DNA of 64,000 nt from Ficedula albicollis. Taxonomy: Eukaryota; Chordata; Aves; Passeriformes; Muscicapidae. The stretch covers positions 581,181 through 645,180 of the forward strand of contig NC_021676.1 of assembly GCF_000247815.1 (NCBI RefSeq), written 5' to 3'. A model generated the notes under the pieces. It was not told the origin of the DNA. It did not search any database and saw only the letters and a program-made list of their open reading frames with translations. The position numbers and the translations under genes are program-made. This document shows, one piece after another, positions 10,956 through 23,900 of this stretch (position 1 is the stretch's first letter; each line of letters opens with the position of its first letter).

Positions 10956-13930
10956 AGACACAGGCTCCGAAACAACACAGCCTGAGCTCCTCCCAAGATC
11001 CACCTGCCCTTCAAGAAACGTTCTGGCATCAAAGTGAACAGATTCTATTTTGATTTTTTATAAAAATCCAGTGTGCTCCTATTTGCTGCCAAATCTCAGC
11101 TTTAATTTTTAAAGATTTTCCTGTCTACGTCAATTAGAATTGTGACCACATCTTGGTTTCATTTTCCTCCCACTTTTTCTCTGGCTTGAAAACCCACTTA
11201 ATTTAAGTTTGTTAACATTTCCTGTTTTCCTTCTGTGCACAGAGAGGTTTTAGGCATTCAAACATGGAAATGACTAAATCAAGAGAAGGACAGTGAAGAC
11301 ACACAATTGTACAGTAATTAGTGAACCTGCAGCCTTATTTCAGTGAAACAAATGAAGAAGCTGCTCCAGCCTCTGCAGAAATTTGGAAATGGGCAAGCAG
11401 AGCAAGAGCTGGGAGATTTCAGCGCTCCAGGCCTGGAATTCCATCCATGAGTTGCCAGTGGGAGCCTCCCAGGAGCCCCAGGGCAGAGATTTCTCCCCTC
11501 TGATGCTCTGGCTGCGTTTGCCCTGCCCTGGCTCTGCTGATGCAGGGATGTGCATTCCCAGCACTGCTGCTCCTCCTCTCACACCTGTCCTGCTCTGGCC
11601 TCAAGGGACACACCTGCACCAGCAGCTCCCCCAGATGTTCCCCCTCTCTCCCCCAGGCTCCAGACATGAAGTCCCCCCTCAAAACCCAAACGTGGCCAGT
11701 GCTCACCGAGCAGTGGAGCTGCTCCTCCCACCCCCCTCTCTCCATTCCAGCACCATCACACCCACAAAGCACCAGCACAGGAAAGCTGGAACCCACCACA
11801 GCGGGAGCTGGGAGCAGGATGTTGCCACACAGACAGGTCACAGTCCAGCCAGAACCCACAGCAAGCACTCCACTCCTGACTCCAGCAGGAATTTTCCCCA
11901 GCTACGTTTTCAGCCCTGAGGGTGAAGGAGACTCTCGGAAAAATGGAGCAGAGTGTTCCCAACAGCAGCAGAGAGCAGGCAGCACAGCCGTGCCTCCCAA
12001 CCCACCGCAAGGTCGCCACGCCCGCACACTGAGAGCTGATCCATTCCAATATTGCCACTGTAAAGGGATGTTTCTTCCCTCTGGCCAAAAGCCCTCGAGC
12101 CCTGCAGCGTGGGATGTGCTGCAGGGTCTCTGCTGCCAGGGAGTGCCCCGAGCCCACCTGGAGCCCCACTGCCCCCTGGCAGGGTCAGCACAGGGCACGC
12201 TCATCCGGGCAGAGGGAAGATCGTTCTGCTTGAGTCTAGCACTCTCTTCAGCCCAGAAGCACTCAAAGAAAAGGAACAAACCAATTTACACCTTTAAGAA
12301 GTGAAATAAAGGCCTGTGACCATCAGGGTTTTAAGGATCTCTATCCAATGGCTGTCCCACAGCAACAGATTTCAGGATTTCAGGGATGCCCCAGCACTGC
12401 TCTGTGCTGAGGATCCCAGGCTAGGAGCTAACGAGGACATCAGGAAATAACTGCACTAACCAGGAGGCAGGAGGAGATGCTGGCACAGCCTGTGGGCACC
12501 AGCCAAAGGTGGAGGAAAAGCACAGAGGAGGAGGAGGAGGAAAGGCACCACATCTCCTACCCTGAGCTAAGGACTGCTGCCCATTCCATCACTGCTGGGA
12601 GGGCAAACTCTGCCCCAAACCAGGGCTGCAGCTCGACTGAACAGAGATAAACAGCCAGGAGCATCCAGGCAGGGATGTGGAGCCCCAGGAACGTGAACAT
12701 GCCTGGCCAAACCCCCCTGGCCAGCGTGGGCAGAGCAGGAGCTGCTGCAGCCCCACAGATGGACAGATGGACAGATGGACAGGAACACAGCAGGGAGCGA
12801 TGCAGAGCCGCCCCAGCTCCCTGGTGAGCAGGGACACAAACACCTCCTGGGAATTGGCATTTCCATTCCATTTGTGCCTTCTTGCCTTCAATTTTTTTTT
12901 TCCCCAAGCTGCTCTAGGCAACATATTTGTACTTCACTGGGCACAGCTTTCCTAATAACCATTACTGTTCCTGGTAATTTTTAATGAGTTGTTGCAAGGC
13001 AATTTCACTTCCTTCCCCCTTCAGAAAGAATTTATTAAAAATATCTGTATGGGAATAACAGAGTCATAATCAGAGAAGCCACATGCCATGATCAGAATTC
13101 AAGGAGCCATCTGTTTCTTTACAGTCATGCACATCTCAAACAAAAAGTACACACATGACGTATGTCATTACTTCCACTTTCCTGGGAGAAAATATTTGTC
13201 GTGATTGCCTCCCCATGAGCCAGGAAGCTCCACCAGCAGCTCTCGGAGCTGGAGGAACTTCCCTCCCACTGAAGCTGTGGGGTCAGGCTCTATCCCTGCC
13301 TCAGCCAGCCCAGCAGAGCCTCCCATGCCTCCGAGTCCTTTGCAAACTTATTTTCCACCAGATCTGCAGCTGGGCTTGGTTTGCTGCTCCCCACCACCAG
13401 CAGGAGCTGCCCTGCTGAGCTCCACACACACACTGTGTCTCAAAAATTCCATTTAGGCAATTACACTGCCCACCGCATGATACATTTCCATGTCAGTATG
13501 TTGTAATACACAATTTTTCCCCCCCTTTCATCTAATTTCCAAATGCTGAGACCAAAGCAGTGATGGAACTGCCCCAGGACACCCAGACACTCCTCAGCAC
13601 CAGGGAGCCACAGGAGATGGGACCCTGCACAGGGACCCTGCAGGGTCCTGCTGCCTCTGCCCAGCCCTGCCCACACAGAACAGACAGGGACAAATGCTCT
13701 GGAAAAATCCTCTCCTGAAACCTTGTAAAATCCTCCCACTAAAGCTTCTCCTGCTCTCCTCCCTGCCTTGGCTCAGTTCAAACCCTGGAGAGTTCGAGCA
13801 TCCCACTGAGTGCCACTGAGACATGGTGGAACATTTCTGCAGACAAATCAAAGAGTGGCTGAATTTAAGTTTGTCTGACCTGGGCCGTTGCCCTTGCTTT
13901 CAGTTATGGAAAGCCTTTAAATAGGAACAG
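10956..13930. other. Non-repetitive DNA, no gene recognised
   Basis: About 3 kb. Within it, 12759-12781 is a three-fold ATGGACAG microsatellite. A plus-strand open frame of about 250 codons (11540-12304) runs through GC-rich sequence, with no recognisable domain and unbiased codons; I treat it as chance. Confidence 0.5.
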
Positions 13931-13961
<31 letters not shown>

Positions 13962-13968
13962 AGGGAGG

Positions 13969-14000
<32 letters not shown>
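13931..14000. repeat. Two poly-A runs (A29 and A32) separated by GGAGGGAGG
   Basis: An A run at 13931-13959, a nine-base G-rich interruption, then A from 13969 to 14000. I found no clear retrocopy 5' of it and no flanking target-site duplication, so I call it a simple repeat and not a retrocopy tail. Confidence 0.85.
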
Positions 14001-14002
<2 letters not shown>

Positions 14003-14790
14003 AAAAGTAGAAGTTGTCTCTGGTTCTTCAGCTCTCCTCTGTGCAGCTGGGGGTTTTTGCTGGGAGCTGCTCCTCAGAGGCAGGAGAGCAGCTCCAAGGT
14101 GAAACACTGCAGGGGATGCTCCCTTCCCTCTGGATGTGCACAGCCAGGAATTCCACCACCGGCAGCACTCAGTGAGCCTGGGTGTTCTGTAAGCCCTCTG
14201 GTCAGCTCAGTGGAAAGCACTGAGCCATCTCTGCCTGTGTCCTGCTCCTGTCAATCTGGCATGGCTGTGCGGGACTGCCCACCCATGGCAACCGCTCCTC
14301 TGCCTGGATCATCTCTGGAATGCACCATGATGAAAGATTACCACCAAAAACAAATCACTTTGTAGCCTTAATTCCAGCACTGCATTAACACTGCACATCT
14401 TTAAAGTCCATTTTTAAGTCCTGTAAACACACACACACATTTATACAGTGCATCTGTTGTTCATCCAGCCTTCTGAACACACAGCTGGAGTGAAAGAGAT
14501 GCACTGGGGCCAGGACAAGGCCAGATCTGTGCTCCAGAGGCACGAACTCAGGACAATCAATTCCCACCCTCTTCCATTCCACAGACACCTTCCTGACCAG
14601 CTCTGCACACCGACACCTCCTTCAAAACATCACCGAGCTCTTGCTGCAGAGGAGGCGTGATCAGGATGTGTGGGTGCTGCAGCTGGACTCCTGCACTCCC
14701 ACACCACCCTGACACCTGCCCTGCACGGCAGGGCTGCACACACAGCCCACCTGACAGGCTGTGGGGACAGCTCAGTGTCCTGGCACTGCC
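14001..14790. other. Non-repetitive DNA with a short (AC)n run
   Basis: About 790 bases without a recognised gene. A short ACACAC microsatellite sits at about 14426-14439. Confidence 0.5.
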
Positions 14791-14938
14791 CCTCCCCGTG
14801 CCACCTGCAGCACCTGGGCAGTGTCCCTGTCCCCTCCCCGTGCCACCTGCAGCAGCTGGGCACTGTCCCTGTCCCCTCCCCGTGCCGCCTGCAGCAGCTG
14901 GGCACTGTCCCCTCCCCGTGCCGCCTGCAGCAGCGGCA
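14791..14938. repeat. 42/36-bp minisatellite, about 4 copies
   Basis: CCTCCCCGTGCC recurs at 14791, 14833, 14875 and 14911. Offsets are 42, 42 and 36, the last unit having lost one internal CTGTCC. Unit variants differ at the CACCTGCAG versus CGCCTGCAG site. Confidence 0.9.
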
Positions 14939-15690
14939 GGGCAGCCCTGGGCTCTGGGGCACACAGCAGCTCCCAGGCTGCTCCTGCGATGGGCTCTGCC
15001 CCACTCTGCTGTTCCCCCGACGCAGCAGCTTTACCAGCCGGCGCCCACCCACAGCTCCGGCTCACAAACCACAGCCAGCGTGTCTTTTTACTGAACCTCC
15101 TCGAGCACCAGCAGAGGCTATTGTGCGACTCGGAAGGAGGAAAGCAACCAGCCAGTCCGCCAGGGAAGTGTCAGAACAGCCCAGCCCAGGACAGCAGTAC
15201 CCCAGGGCAGCTCTGTGATGCCTGCTGTGCCTCCTGCCTGCTGTGCTGCTGGCTCTGCCCCAGCCCAGGGACTCGCTGCAGCACGGGCAGCTGCTGATCC
15301 AGAAGGCCAAAGCAGCAGCCAGTTCCATAAACAAAAAGCGTTTCAGTGCAGAGTACCCCGGGCTAACCAACATGTGCAAAGTTTCTCCTGGCTAATTAAA
15401 AAAAGTTCTTTATCAATGTTTTTCTCTTTGCGTGGCTAATTTGGCTTCAGGTCTTAAGAGGAGTGCTTCCAAAAAGAAAAAAAGAAAAAAAAAAGGCAGC
15501 TAGAAGATGCACAACAAGTTTTGGCAAAATAAAAACTTTTGTGCAAAATTGACCTGATTCTGGAGGAAGCAAAATGCGAACACAGCAGGGTGTAATGGCG
15601 TGGGTTTGTTACTGCAGCCACTCTGGAGACATCTGCTGCTCCCTGCTGCTCCTCACGGGCTGGCACACCCTGAATGCACAGCACCAGGCT
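14939..15690. other. Non-repetitive DNA, no gene recognised
   Basis: About 750 bases. An A-rich patch lies at 15470-15495. No coding or mobile signature seen. Confidence 0.5.
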
Positions 15691-15968
15691 GGGCACTCAG
15701 CAGGGTCACTCGGGGGTCACTCAGAGGTCACTCGGGTCACTCAGGGGTCACTCAGGTCACTCAGGGGGTCACTCAGGTCACTCAGGAGGTCACTCAGGTC
15801 ACTCAGCAGGGAGGGTCACTCAGAAAGGGTCACTCAGGTCACTCAGGGGATCACTCAGGAAGGGTCACTCAGGTCACCCAGGGGTCACTCAGGTCACTCA
15901 GGGGGTCACTCAGGAAGGGTCACTCAGGTCACTCAGCAGGGTCACTCAGGGGGTCACTCAGGAATGTC
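15691..15968. repeat. GGTCACTCA minisatellite containing about eight DR3 nuclear-receptor-type sites
   Basis: A short (9-12 bp) minisatellite built on GGTCACTCAG. It creates repeated direct repeats of the hexamer RGGTCA with a three-base CTC spacer, for example at 15725-15739, 15745-15759, 15766-15780, 15787-15801, 15827-15841, 15862-15876, 15882-15896 and 15917-15931. RGGTCA-N3-RGGTCA (DR3) is the canonical layout for the vitamin D receptor/RXR heterodimer. Whether the cluster is used is unknown; a tandem repeat can produce it by chance. Confidence 0.9.
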
Positions 15969-16370
15969 ACCCCCTGGCTGTGACACAAACTTCCACCTCC
16001 ATTATTTCAGGCTTATTTCTGACACAACTGAATTTACTACTGTGCACAGAGTAACCACATTCCAAAAGCACCAACAGCACAGCTGAGACTCTTCTGAAAC
16101 GGGACAGAAAGAATAACTTGGAAACAAATATTAGACGAAGGGTTAATTTTCTGTCCTAACACTCCGAGGTTTTCCACTGGCAGTTCTTTTTCACTGTGAT
16201 TTATCACTTTGATTTTGCTGGTTTTTCCCTCATCTCATTTTCATGCATCACTGCATCACATTCAAGAACAAAGTTTGACTGCACTGCTCCCGAGGGAGGG
16301 TGTTCAGGGTGTCCTGCTCCGAAACCCCACAGCTCACAATTCTCCCACTGAGAACCCAGCACAGCTCCTG
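15969..16370. other. Non-repetitive spacer, no gene recognised
   Basis: About 400 bases between two arrays, with nothing identifiable in it. Confidence 0.5.
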
Positions 16371-16494
16371 CCCCAAACCCAGGGATATCCCAAACCAAGG
16401 GATGTCCCAAACCCAGGGGATGTCCCAAACCCCAGGGGATATCCCAAACCCCAGGGATGTCCCAAACCCCAGGGATGTCCCAAACCCAGGGGAT
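16371..16494. repeat. C-rich CCCAAACCCAGGGGAT minisatellite, left part
   Basis: Units of about 17-20 bases built on CCCAAACCCAGGGGATRTC, with single-base variants. The left part ends CCCAGGGGATG and runs directly into a long G homopolymer. The right part (17952 onward) restarts with the same CCCAGGGGATG, so the tract sits inside one array. Confidence 0.93.
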
Positions 16495-18050
<1,556 letters not shown>

Positions 18051-18526
18051 CTGTCCTGCCCACCCCTACGTGCTCCATCAGGAAAATGATTCCTATTCCA
18101 CTGTGAAACTGAACCCTATTAATTGGTTCTGAATAGACACAATATGGAAACTGCAATTACACTGACTCCAGCTGCTGAGACAGAATGTGAACAGCAGCCA
18201 CGGACTCTAAATTGCACTTGAGCAGCACTTTCCAAAATTCCCCAAGAAGGCTGATAAACACAGACAATCCTGCTGTGAGACTGAAGCAGGTTTTCCTAAA
18301 AATATCTTTCTGTTTTCATTTTTATTGCCTTTCCCAGACTTTTTTTCCTGCACTCTGTGCATAATTGGAACAATACAAAGTGCAAATATGGTGTGTGCCT
18401 GCCACAGCAATTACAGGGCTGAGACCCACAACAAATCTGTAGTGCATTTATTGCGATATCTGACAGTATGATAAGCATGAAGTTAGAAATGAATGTTAGA
18501 AATGTGGTACAGCTGTGACACCACAG
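18051..18526. other. Non-repetitive DNA, no gene recognised
   Basis: About 475 AT-richer bases. No recognisable gene or repeat. Confidence 0.5.
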
Positions 18527-18600
18527 CATGGGCTGGGTTGGAAGGGACCTTGCAGACCATCTGGACCAGCCCCCAAAGCCCTACAGCTGCTGCAGTGCTG
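18527..18600 (-). mobile_element. CR1 LINE 3'-end fragment (avian retroposon)
   Basis: GGGCTGGGTTGGAAGGGACC followed by a CAGACCATCTGGACCAGCCC-type segment matches the reverse complement of the CR1 3' tail, which in the sense direction reads ...GATGATCT...GGTCCCTTCCAACCC. The plus strand is therefore antisense to the element. Only about 50-75 bases remain, typical of 5'-truncated CR1 copies. No open frame survives. It is the best single pointer to a bird genome. Confidence 0.8.
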
Positions 18601-19207
18601 AAGGCTGACCAGAGGAAGGCAGAAGAGGAGAATGTCATTTGCAGTAAGAATTAAAAGGGATCACATTGTTTGGAACGATTTTTCCACTTCTACTGAAGCA
18701 TCAGCCACAGCTCCCACTCCCCAGCTCTCCCCTGCTGACACACTGCTCACAAAGCAGCTAAAAGCACAAGCTTTGCTCTCTTTTCCAGGTGTATCACTCC
18801 TGCTGTTCTGTTGGGGCTTTTTTTCCCTCCCCCCTAAAGACGCCCATAAAAAGAACAAAATACATTTTATCGTTAGATACAAACCCAAGTCTCACACACG
18901 TATTGGTTTCTCTTAAGAGCCATTAGGTAAAACCTAAAGAACAGGAAAAAGCCCCAGTTAAAGCTCCATCAAAGTGAACTCCTGCTCCAGTCAGACACTG
19001 AAATAATGTGTGCCAACCCGGGGGCTCTCAGTCCTGCCACAACAACCCTCGAGCACTGGTGGCGATGAAATATTAGTTCTGAACCGCTCTTACTGATCTG
19101 AACCAAAGCACAAAGTTCAAACTTGGCTTCACTGGGACTGAAAACGTGTGTGTGCCTCTGAGCTGCACAGGCTCTGCTCCCTGTGCCGATGCAAGGGCAC
19201 TTCAGAG
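18601..19207. other. Non-repetitive DNA, no gene recognised
   Basis: About 600 bases between the CR1 fragment and the TATAAA array. No coding signal that I trust; an ATG-initiated open frame of 94 codons at 18632-18916 has no recognisable feature. Confidence 0.5.
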
Positions 19208-19681
19208 TATAAATATAAATATAAATATAAATATAAATATAAATATAAATATAAATATAAATATAAATATAAATATAAATATAAATATAAATATAAATAT
19301 AAATATAAATATAAATATAAATATAAATATAAATATAAATATAAATATAAATATAAATATAAATATAAATATAAATATAAATATAAATATAAATATAAAT
19401 ATAAATATAAATATAAATATAAATATAAATATAAATATAAATATAAATATAAATATAAATATAAATATAAATATAAATATAAATATAAATATAAATATAA
19501 ATATAAATATAAATATAAATATAAATATAAATATAAATATAAATATAAATATAAATATAAATATAAATATAAATATAAATATAAATATAAATATAAATAT
19601 AAATATAAATATAAATATAAATATAAATATAAATATAAATATAAATATAAATATAAATATAAATATAAATATAAATATAAA
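19208..19681. repeat. (TATAAA)n hexanucleotide array, about 79 copies
   Basis: A perfect 6-bp repeat over about 474 bases with no interruption that I can see. Every unit is a consensus TATA-box core on the plus strand. Hexamer periodicity gives artificial open frames of alternating residues in all frames. Confidence 0.97.
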
Positions 19682-19842
19682 TGCCCATTTATAAGGCATT
19701 GTTTTTAACCCTCTGCATTTGCCAACAGAAGTTTTTTCCCTCCTGTCAAGCCCCACTTCAGCTCTTCTGTCTGAGGTTTCACCTGTGATGTCTGAGCTGA
19801 ATTTAAGCCACTCCTCAGCTCCCCGGAGCGCAGCTCACAGAA

Positions 19843-20074
19843 CCAAACAGGAAGGGCCCTCTCCCCGCTGCTCCCCAGCAGGCAGGTGTGAACTCTGTGC
19901 CAGCCCCACCATCCCCCCGGCTCTGCTCTGATGCACTCTGCCACACAAAATACAACCACCAAACAGGAAGGGCCCTCTCCCCGCTGCTCCCCAGCAGGCA
20001 GGTGTGAACTCTGTGCCAGCCCCACCATCCCCCTGGCTCTGCTCTGATGCTCTCTGCCACACAAAATACAACCA
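19843..20074. repeat. 116-bp tandem duplication
   Basis: AAACAGGAAGGGCCCTCTCC begins at 19845 and again at 19961. The two copies differ at only about two positions (CCCCCCGG versus CCCCCTGG, and GCACTCTG versus GCTCTCTG). Confidence 0.93.
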
Positions 20075-20761
20075 ATCTGTCACCAAACGTGCCTGAGGCC
20101 GAGCAGGGCAGGACCCCAGCCCAGCCCAGCGAGAGGGACAGCACTCCTGGCACTCCTGGGCTGTGCACTCACAGAAAAAACAACTTCCTGCAGGGCAGCT
20201 CACAGCACTGCTGCAGGTGCTTGGGCACAAATGCTGAGAGAGGGAGCGAATTCATGTTCCAATTTGCAAACTGAACTTGTACAGCAAATAGCAGAGAACC
20301 AGAACATCGCGAGTCCTGACAGCTTTGCCAAAAGGAAGAAAGGAACAGCAGAAAAAAAAAATAGGAAGAAAGAAGACAAGAAGGAAAGACTGACCCCACT
20401 GGTGCAGGAGCCTTTCAGCTGGAACATGCCCAGCTCTGCTGGCAGCAGGCAGAGCAGGGTCCAACCAATTCCTGAGCCCTCAGAGCCCACACACCTGAGA
20501 GAACACCTGCAGTCCTGGAGGGTGCTGGGTGTGACTGCATGGCAGGAGAAAGGGGCAGCCTGGTCTGGTCCGTGCAGCAGGAGACCAAACAGCACGGGCA
20601 GCACACCCAGAGCACACTCTGCCCTCTGCTCTGCTCTCAGGAACCTCCCCTGCCAGAAATAAATCCTCATTCTGCTGGGGAGCTGCTCCCACAAACTGCT
20701 CAGCCCTCATGAAGCAGGGCCAGGGAGCTGCAGGGACTCCTGCGTGCTCTCAGTGACCCTG
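20075..20761. other. Non-repetitive DNA, no gene recognised
   Basis: About 690 bases. A purine-rich patch at 20,330-20,390 precedes the large purine array. No gene recognised. Confidence 0.5.
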
Positions 20762-20905
20762 GAAGGGAAAAGGGAAAAGGGAAAAGGGAAANGGGATGTC
20801 CCAAACCCCAGGGGACATCCCAAATCCAGGGGAGCCCCAAACCCAGGGGATATCCCAAACCCAGGGGATGCCCCAAACCCCGGGGATGCCCCACACCCAG
20901 GGGGG
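20762..20905. repeat. Junction block: GGGAAAA units, an N, then a displaced copy of the 18.0-kb C-rich array
   Basis: Four GGGAAAA units lead to the only ambiguous base in the window (20792). It is followed by about 110 bases of the CCCAAACCCAGGGGAT family. Positions 20821-20905 match 17966-18050 with a single C/T difference and stop at the same CCCAGGGGGG, after which one copy enters unique DNA and the other enters (GGGAAA)n. An N at the boundary suggests a misjoin, but duplication or conversion is possible. Confidence 0.88.
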
Positions 20906-23900
20906 AAAGGGAAAGGGAAAGGGAAAGGGAAAGGGAAAGGGAAAGGGAAAGGGAAAGGGAAAGGGAAAGGGAAAGGGAAAGGGAAAGGGAAAGGGAAAGG
21001 GAAAGGGAAAGGGAAAGGGAAAGGGAAAGGGAAAGGGAAAGGGAAAGGGAAAGGGAAAGGGAAAGGGAAAGGGAAAGGGAAAGGGAAAGGGAAAGGGAAA
21101 GGGAAAGGGAAAGGGAAAGGGAAAGGGAAAGGGAAAGGGAAAGGGAAAGGGAAAGGGAAAGGGAAAGGGAAAGGGAAAGGGAAAGGGAAAGGGAAAGGGA
21201 AAGGGAAAGGGAAAGGGAAAGGGAAAGGGAAAGGGAAAGGGAAAGGGAAAGGGAAAGGGAAAGGGAAAGGGAAAGGGAAAGGGAAAGGGAAAGGGAAAGG
21301 GAAAGGGAAAGGGAAAGGGAAAGGGAAAGGGAAAGGGAAAGGGAAAGGGAAAGGGAAAGGGAAAGGGAAAGGGAAAGGGAAAGGGAAAGGGAAAGGGAAA
21401 GGGAAAGGGAAAGGGAAAGGGAAAGGGAAAGGGAAAGGGAAAGGGAAAGGGAAAGGGAAAGGGAAAGGGAAAGGGAAAGGGAAAGGGAAAGGGAAAGGGA
21501 AAGGGAAAGGGAAAGGGAAAGGGAAAGGGAAAGGGAAAGGGAAAGGGAAAGGGAAAGGGAAAGGGAAAGGGAAAGGGAAAGGGAAAGGGAAAGGGAAAGG
21601 GAAAGGGAAAGGGAAAGGGAAAGGGAAAGGGAAAGGGAAAGGGAAAGGGAAAGGGAAAGGGAAAGGGAAAGGGAAAGGGAAAGGGAAAGGGAAAGGGAAA
21701 GGGAAAGGGAAAGGGAAAGGGAAAGGGAAAGGGAAAGGGAAAGGGAAAGGGAAAGGGAAAGGGAAAGGGAAAGGGAAAGGGAAAGGGAAAGGGAAAGGGA
21801 AAGGGAAAGGGAAAGGGAAAGGGAAAGGGAAAGGGAAAGGGAAAGGGAAAGGGAAAGGGAAAGGGAAAGGGAAAGGGAAAGGGAAAGGGAAAGGGAAAGG
21901 GAAAGGGAAAGGGAAAGGGAAAGGGAAAGGGAAAGGGAAAGGGAAAGGGAAAGGGAAAGGGAAAGGGAAAGGGAAAGGGAAAGGGAAAGGGAAAGGGAAA
22001 GGGAAAGGGAAAGGGAAAGGGAAAGGGAAAGGGAAAGGGAAAGGGAAAGGGAAAGGGAAAGGGAAAGGGAAAGGGAAAGGGAAAGGGAAAGGGAAAGGGA
22101 AAGGGAAAGGGAAAGGGAAAGGGAAAGGGAAAGGGAAAGGGAAAGGGAAAGGGAAAGGGAAAGGGAAAGGGAAAGGGAAAGGGAAAGGGAAAGGGAAAGG
22201 GAAAGGGAAAGGGAAAGGGAAAGGGAAAGGGAAAGGGAAAGGGAAAGGGAAAGGGAAAGGGAAAGGGAAAGGGAAAGGGAAAGGGAAAGGGAAAGGGAAA
22301 GGGAAAGGGAAAGGGAAAGGGAAAGGGAAAGGGAAAGGGAAAGGGAAAGGGAAAGGGAAAGGGAAAGGGAAAGGGAAAGGGAAAGGGAAAGGGAAAGGGA
22401 AAGGGAAAGGGAAAGGGAAAGGGAAAGGGAAAGGGAAAGGGAAAGGGAAAGGGAAAGGGAAAGGGAAAGGGAAAGGGAAAGGGAAAGGGAAAGGGAAAGG
22501 GAAAGGGAAAGGGAAAGGGAAAGGGAAAGGGAAAGGGAAAGGGAAAGGGAAAGGGAAAGGGAAAGGGAAAGGGAAAGGGAAAGGGAAAGGGAAAGGGAAA
22601 GGGAAAGGGAAAGGGAAAGGGAAAGGGAAAGGGAAAGGGAAAGGGAAAGGGAAAGGGAAAGGGAAAGGGAAAGGGAAAGGGAAAGGGAAAGGGAAAGGGA
22701 AAGGGAAAGGGAAAGGGAAAGGGAAAGGGAAAGGGAAAGGGAAAGGGAAAGGGAAAGGGAAAGGGAAAGGGAAAGGGAAAGGGAAAGGGAAAGGGAAAGG
22801 GAAAGGGAAAGGGAAAGGGAAAGGGAAAGGGAAAGGGAAAGGGAAAGGGAAAGGGAAAGGGAAAGGGAAAGGGAAAGGGAAAGGGAAAGGGAAAGGGAAA
22901 GGGAAAGGGAAAGGGAAAGGGAAAGGGAAAGGGAAAGGGAAAGGGAAAGGGAAAGGGAAAGGGAAAGGGAAAGGGAAAGGGAAAGGGAAAGGGAAAGGGA
23001 AAGGGAAAGGGAAAGGGAAAGGGAAAGGGAAAGGGAAAGGGAAAGGGAAAGGGAAAGGGAAAGGGAAAGGGAAAGGGAAAGGGAAAGGGAAAGGGAAAGG
23101 GAAAGGGAAAGGGAAAGGGAAAGGGAAAGGGAAAGGGAAAGGGAAAGGGAAAGGGAAAGGGAAAGGGAAAGGGAAAGGGAAAGGGAAAGGGAAAGGGAAA
23201 GGGAAAGGGAAAGGGAAAGGGAAAGGGAAAGGGAAAGGGAAAGGGAAAGGGAAAGGGAAAGGGAAAGGGAAAGGGAAAGGGAAAGGGAAAGGGAAAGGGA
23301 AAGGGAAAGGGAAAGGGAAAGGGAAAGGGAAAGGGAAAGGGAAAGGGAAAGGGAAAGGGAAAGGGAAAGGGAAAGGGAAAGGGAAAGGGAAAGGGAAAGG
23401 GAAAGGGAAAGGGAAAGGGAAAGGGAAAGGGAAAGGGAAAGGGAAAGGGAAAGGGAAAGGGAAAGGGAAAGGGAAAGGGAAAGGGAAAGGGAAAGGGAAA
23501 GGGAAAGGGAAAGGGAAAGGGAAAGGGAAAGGGAAAGGGAAAGGGAAAGGGAAAGGGAAAGGGAAAGGGAAAGGGAAAGGGAAAGGGAAAGGGAAAGGGA
23601 AAGGGAAAGGGAAAGGGAAAGGGAAAGGGAAAGGGAAAGGGAAAGGGAAAGGGAAAGGGAAAGGGAAAGGGAAAGGGAAAGGGAAAGGGAAAGGGAAAGG
23701 GAAAGGGAAAGGGAAAGGGAAAGGGAAAGGGAAAGGGAAAGGGAAAGGGAAAGGGAAAGGGAAAGGGAAAGGGAAAGGGAAAGGGAAAGGGAAAGGGAAA
23801 GGGAAAGGGAAAGGGAAAGGGAAAGGGAAAGGGAAAGGGAAAGGGAAAGGGAAAGGGAAAGGGAAAGGGAAAGGGAAAGGGAAAGGGAAAGGGAAAGGGA

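Noticed and set aside
13931..14000. Poly-A tail of a processed pseudogene
   Set aside because: No recognisable retrocopied gene upstream and no target-site duplication seen.
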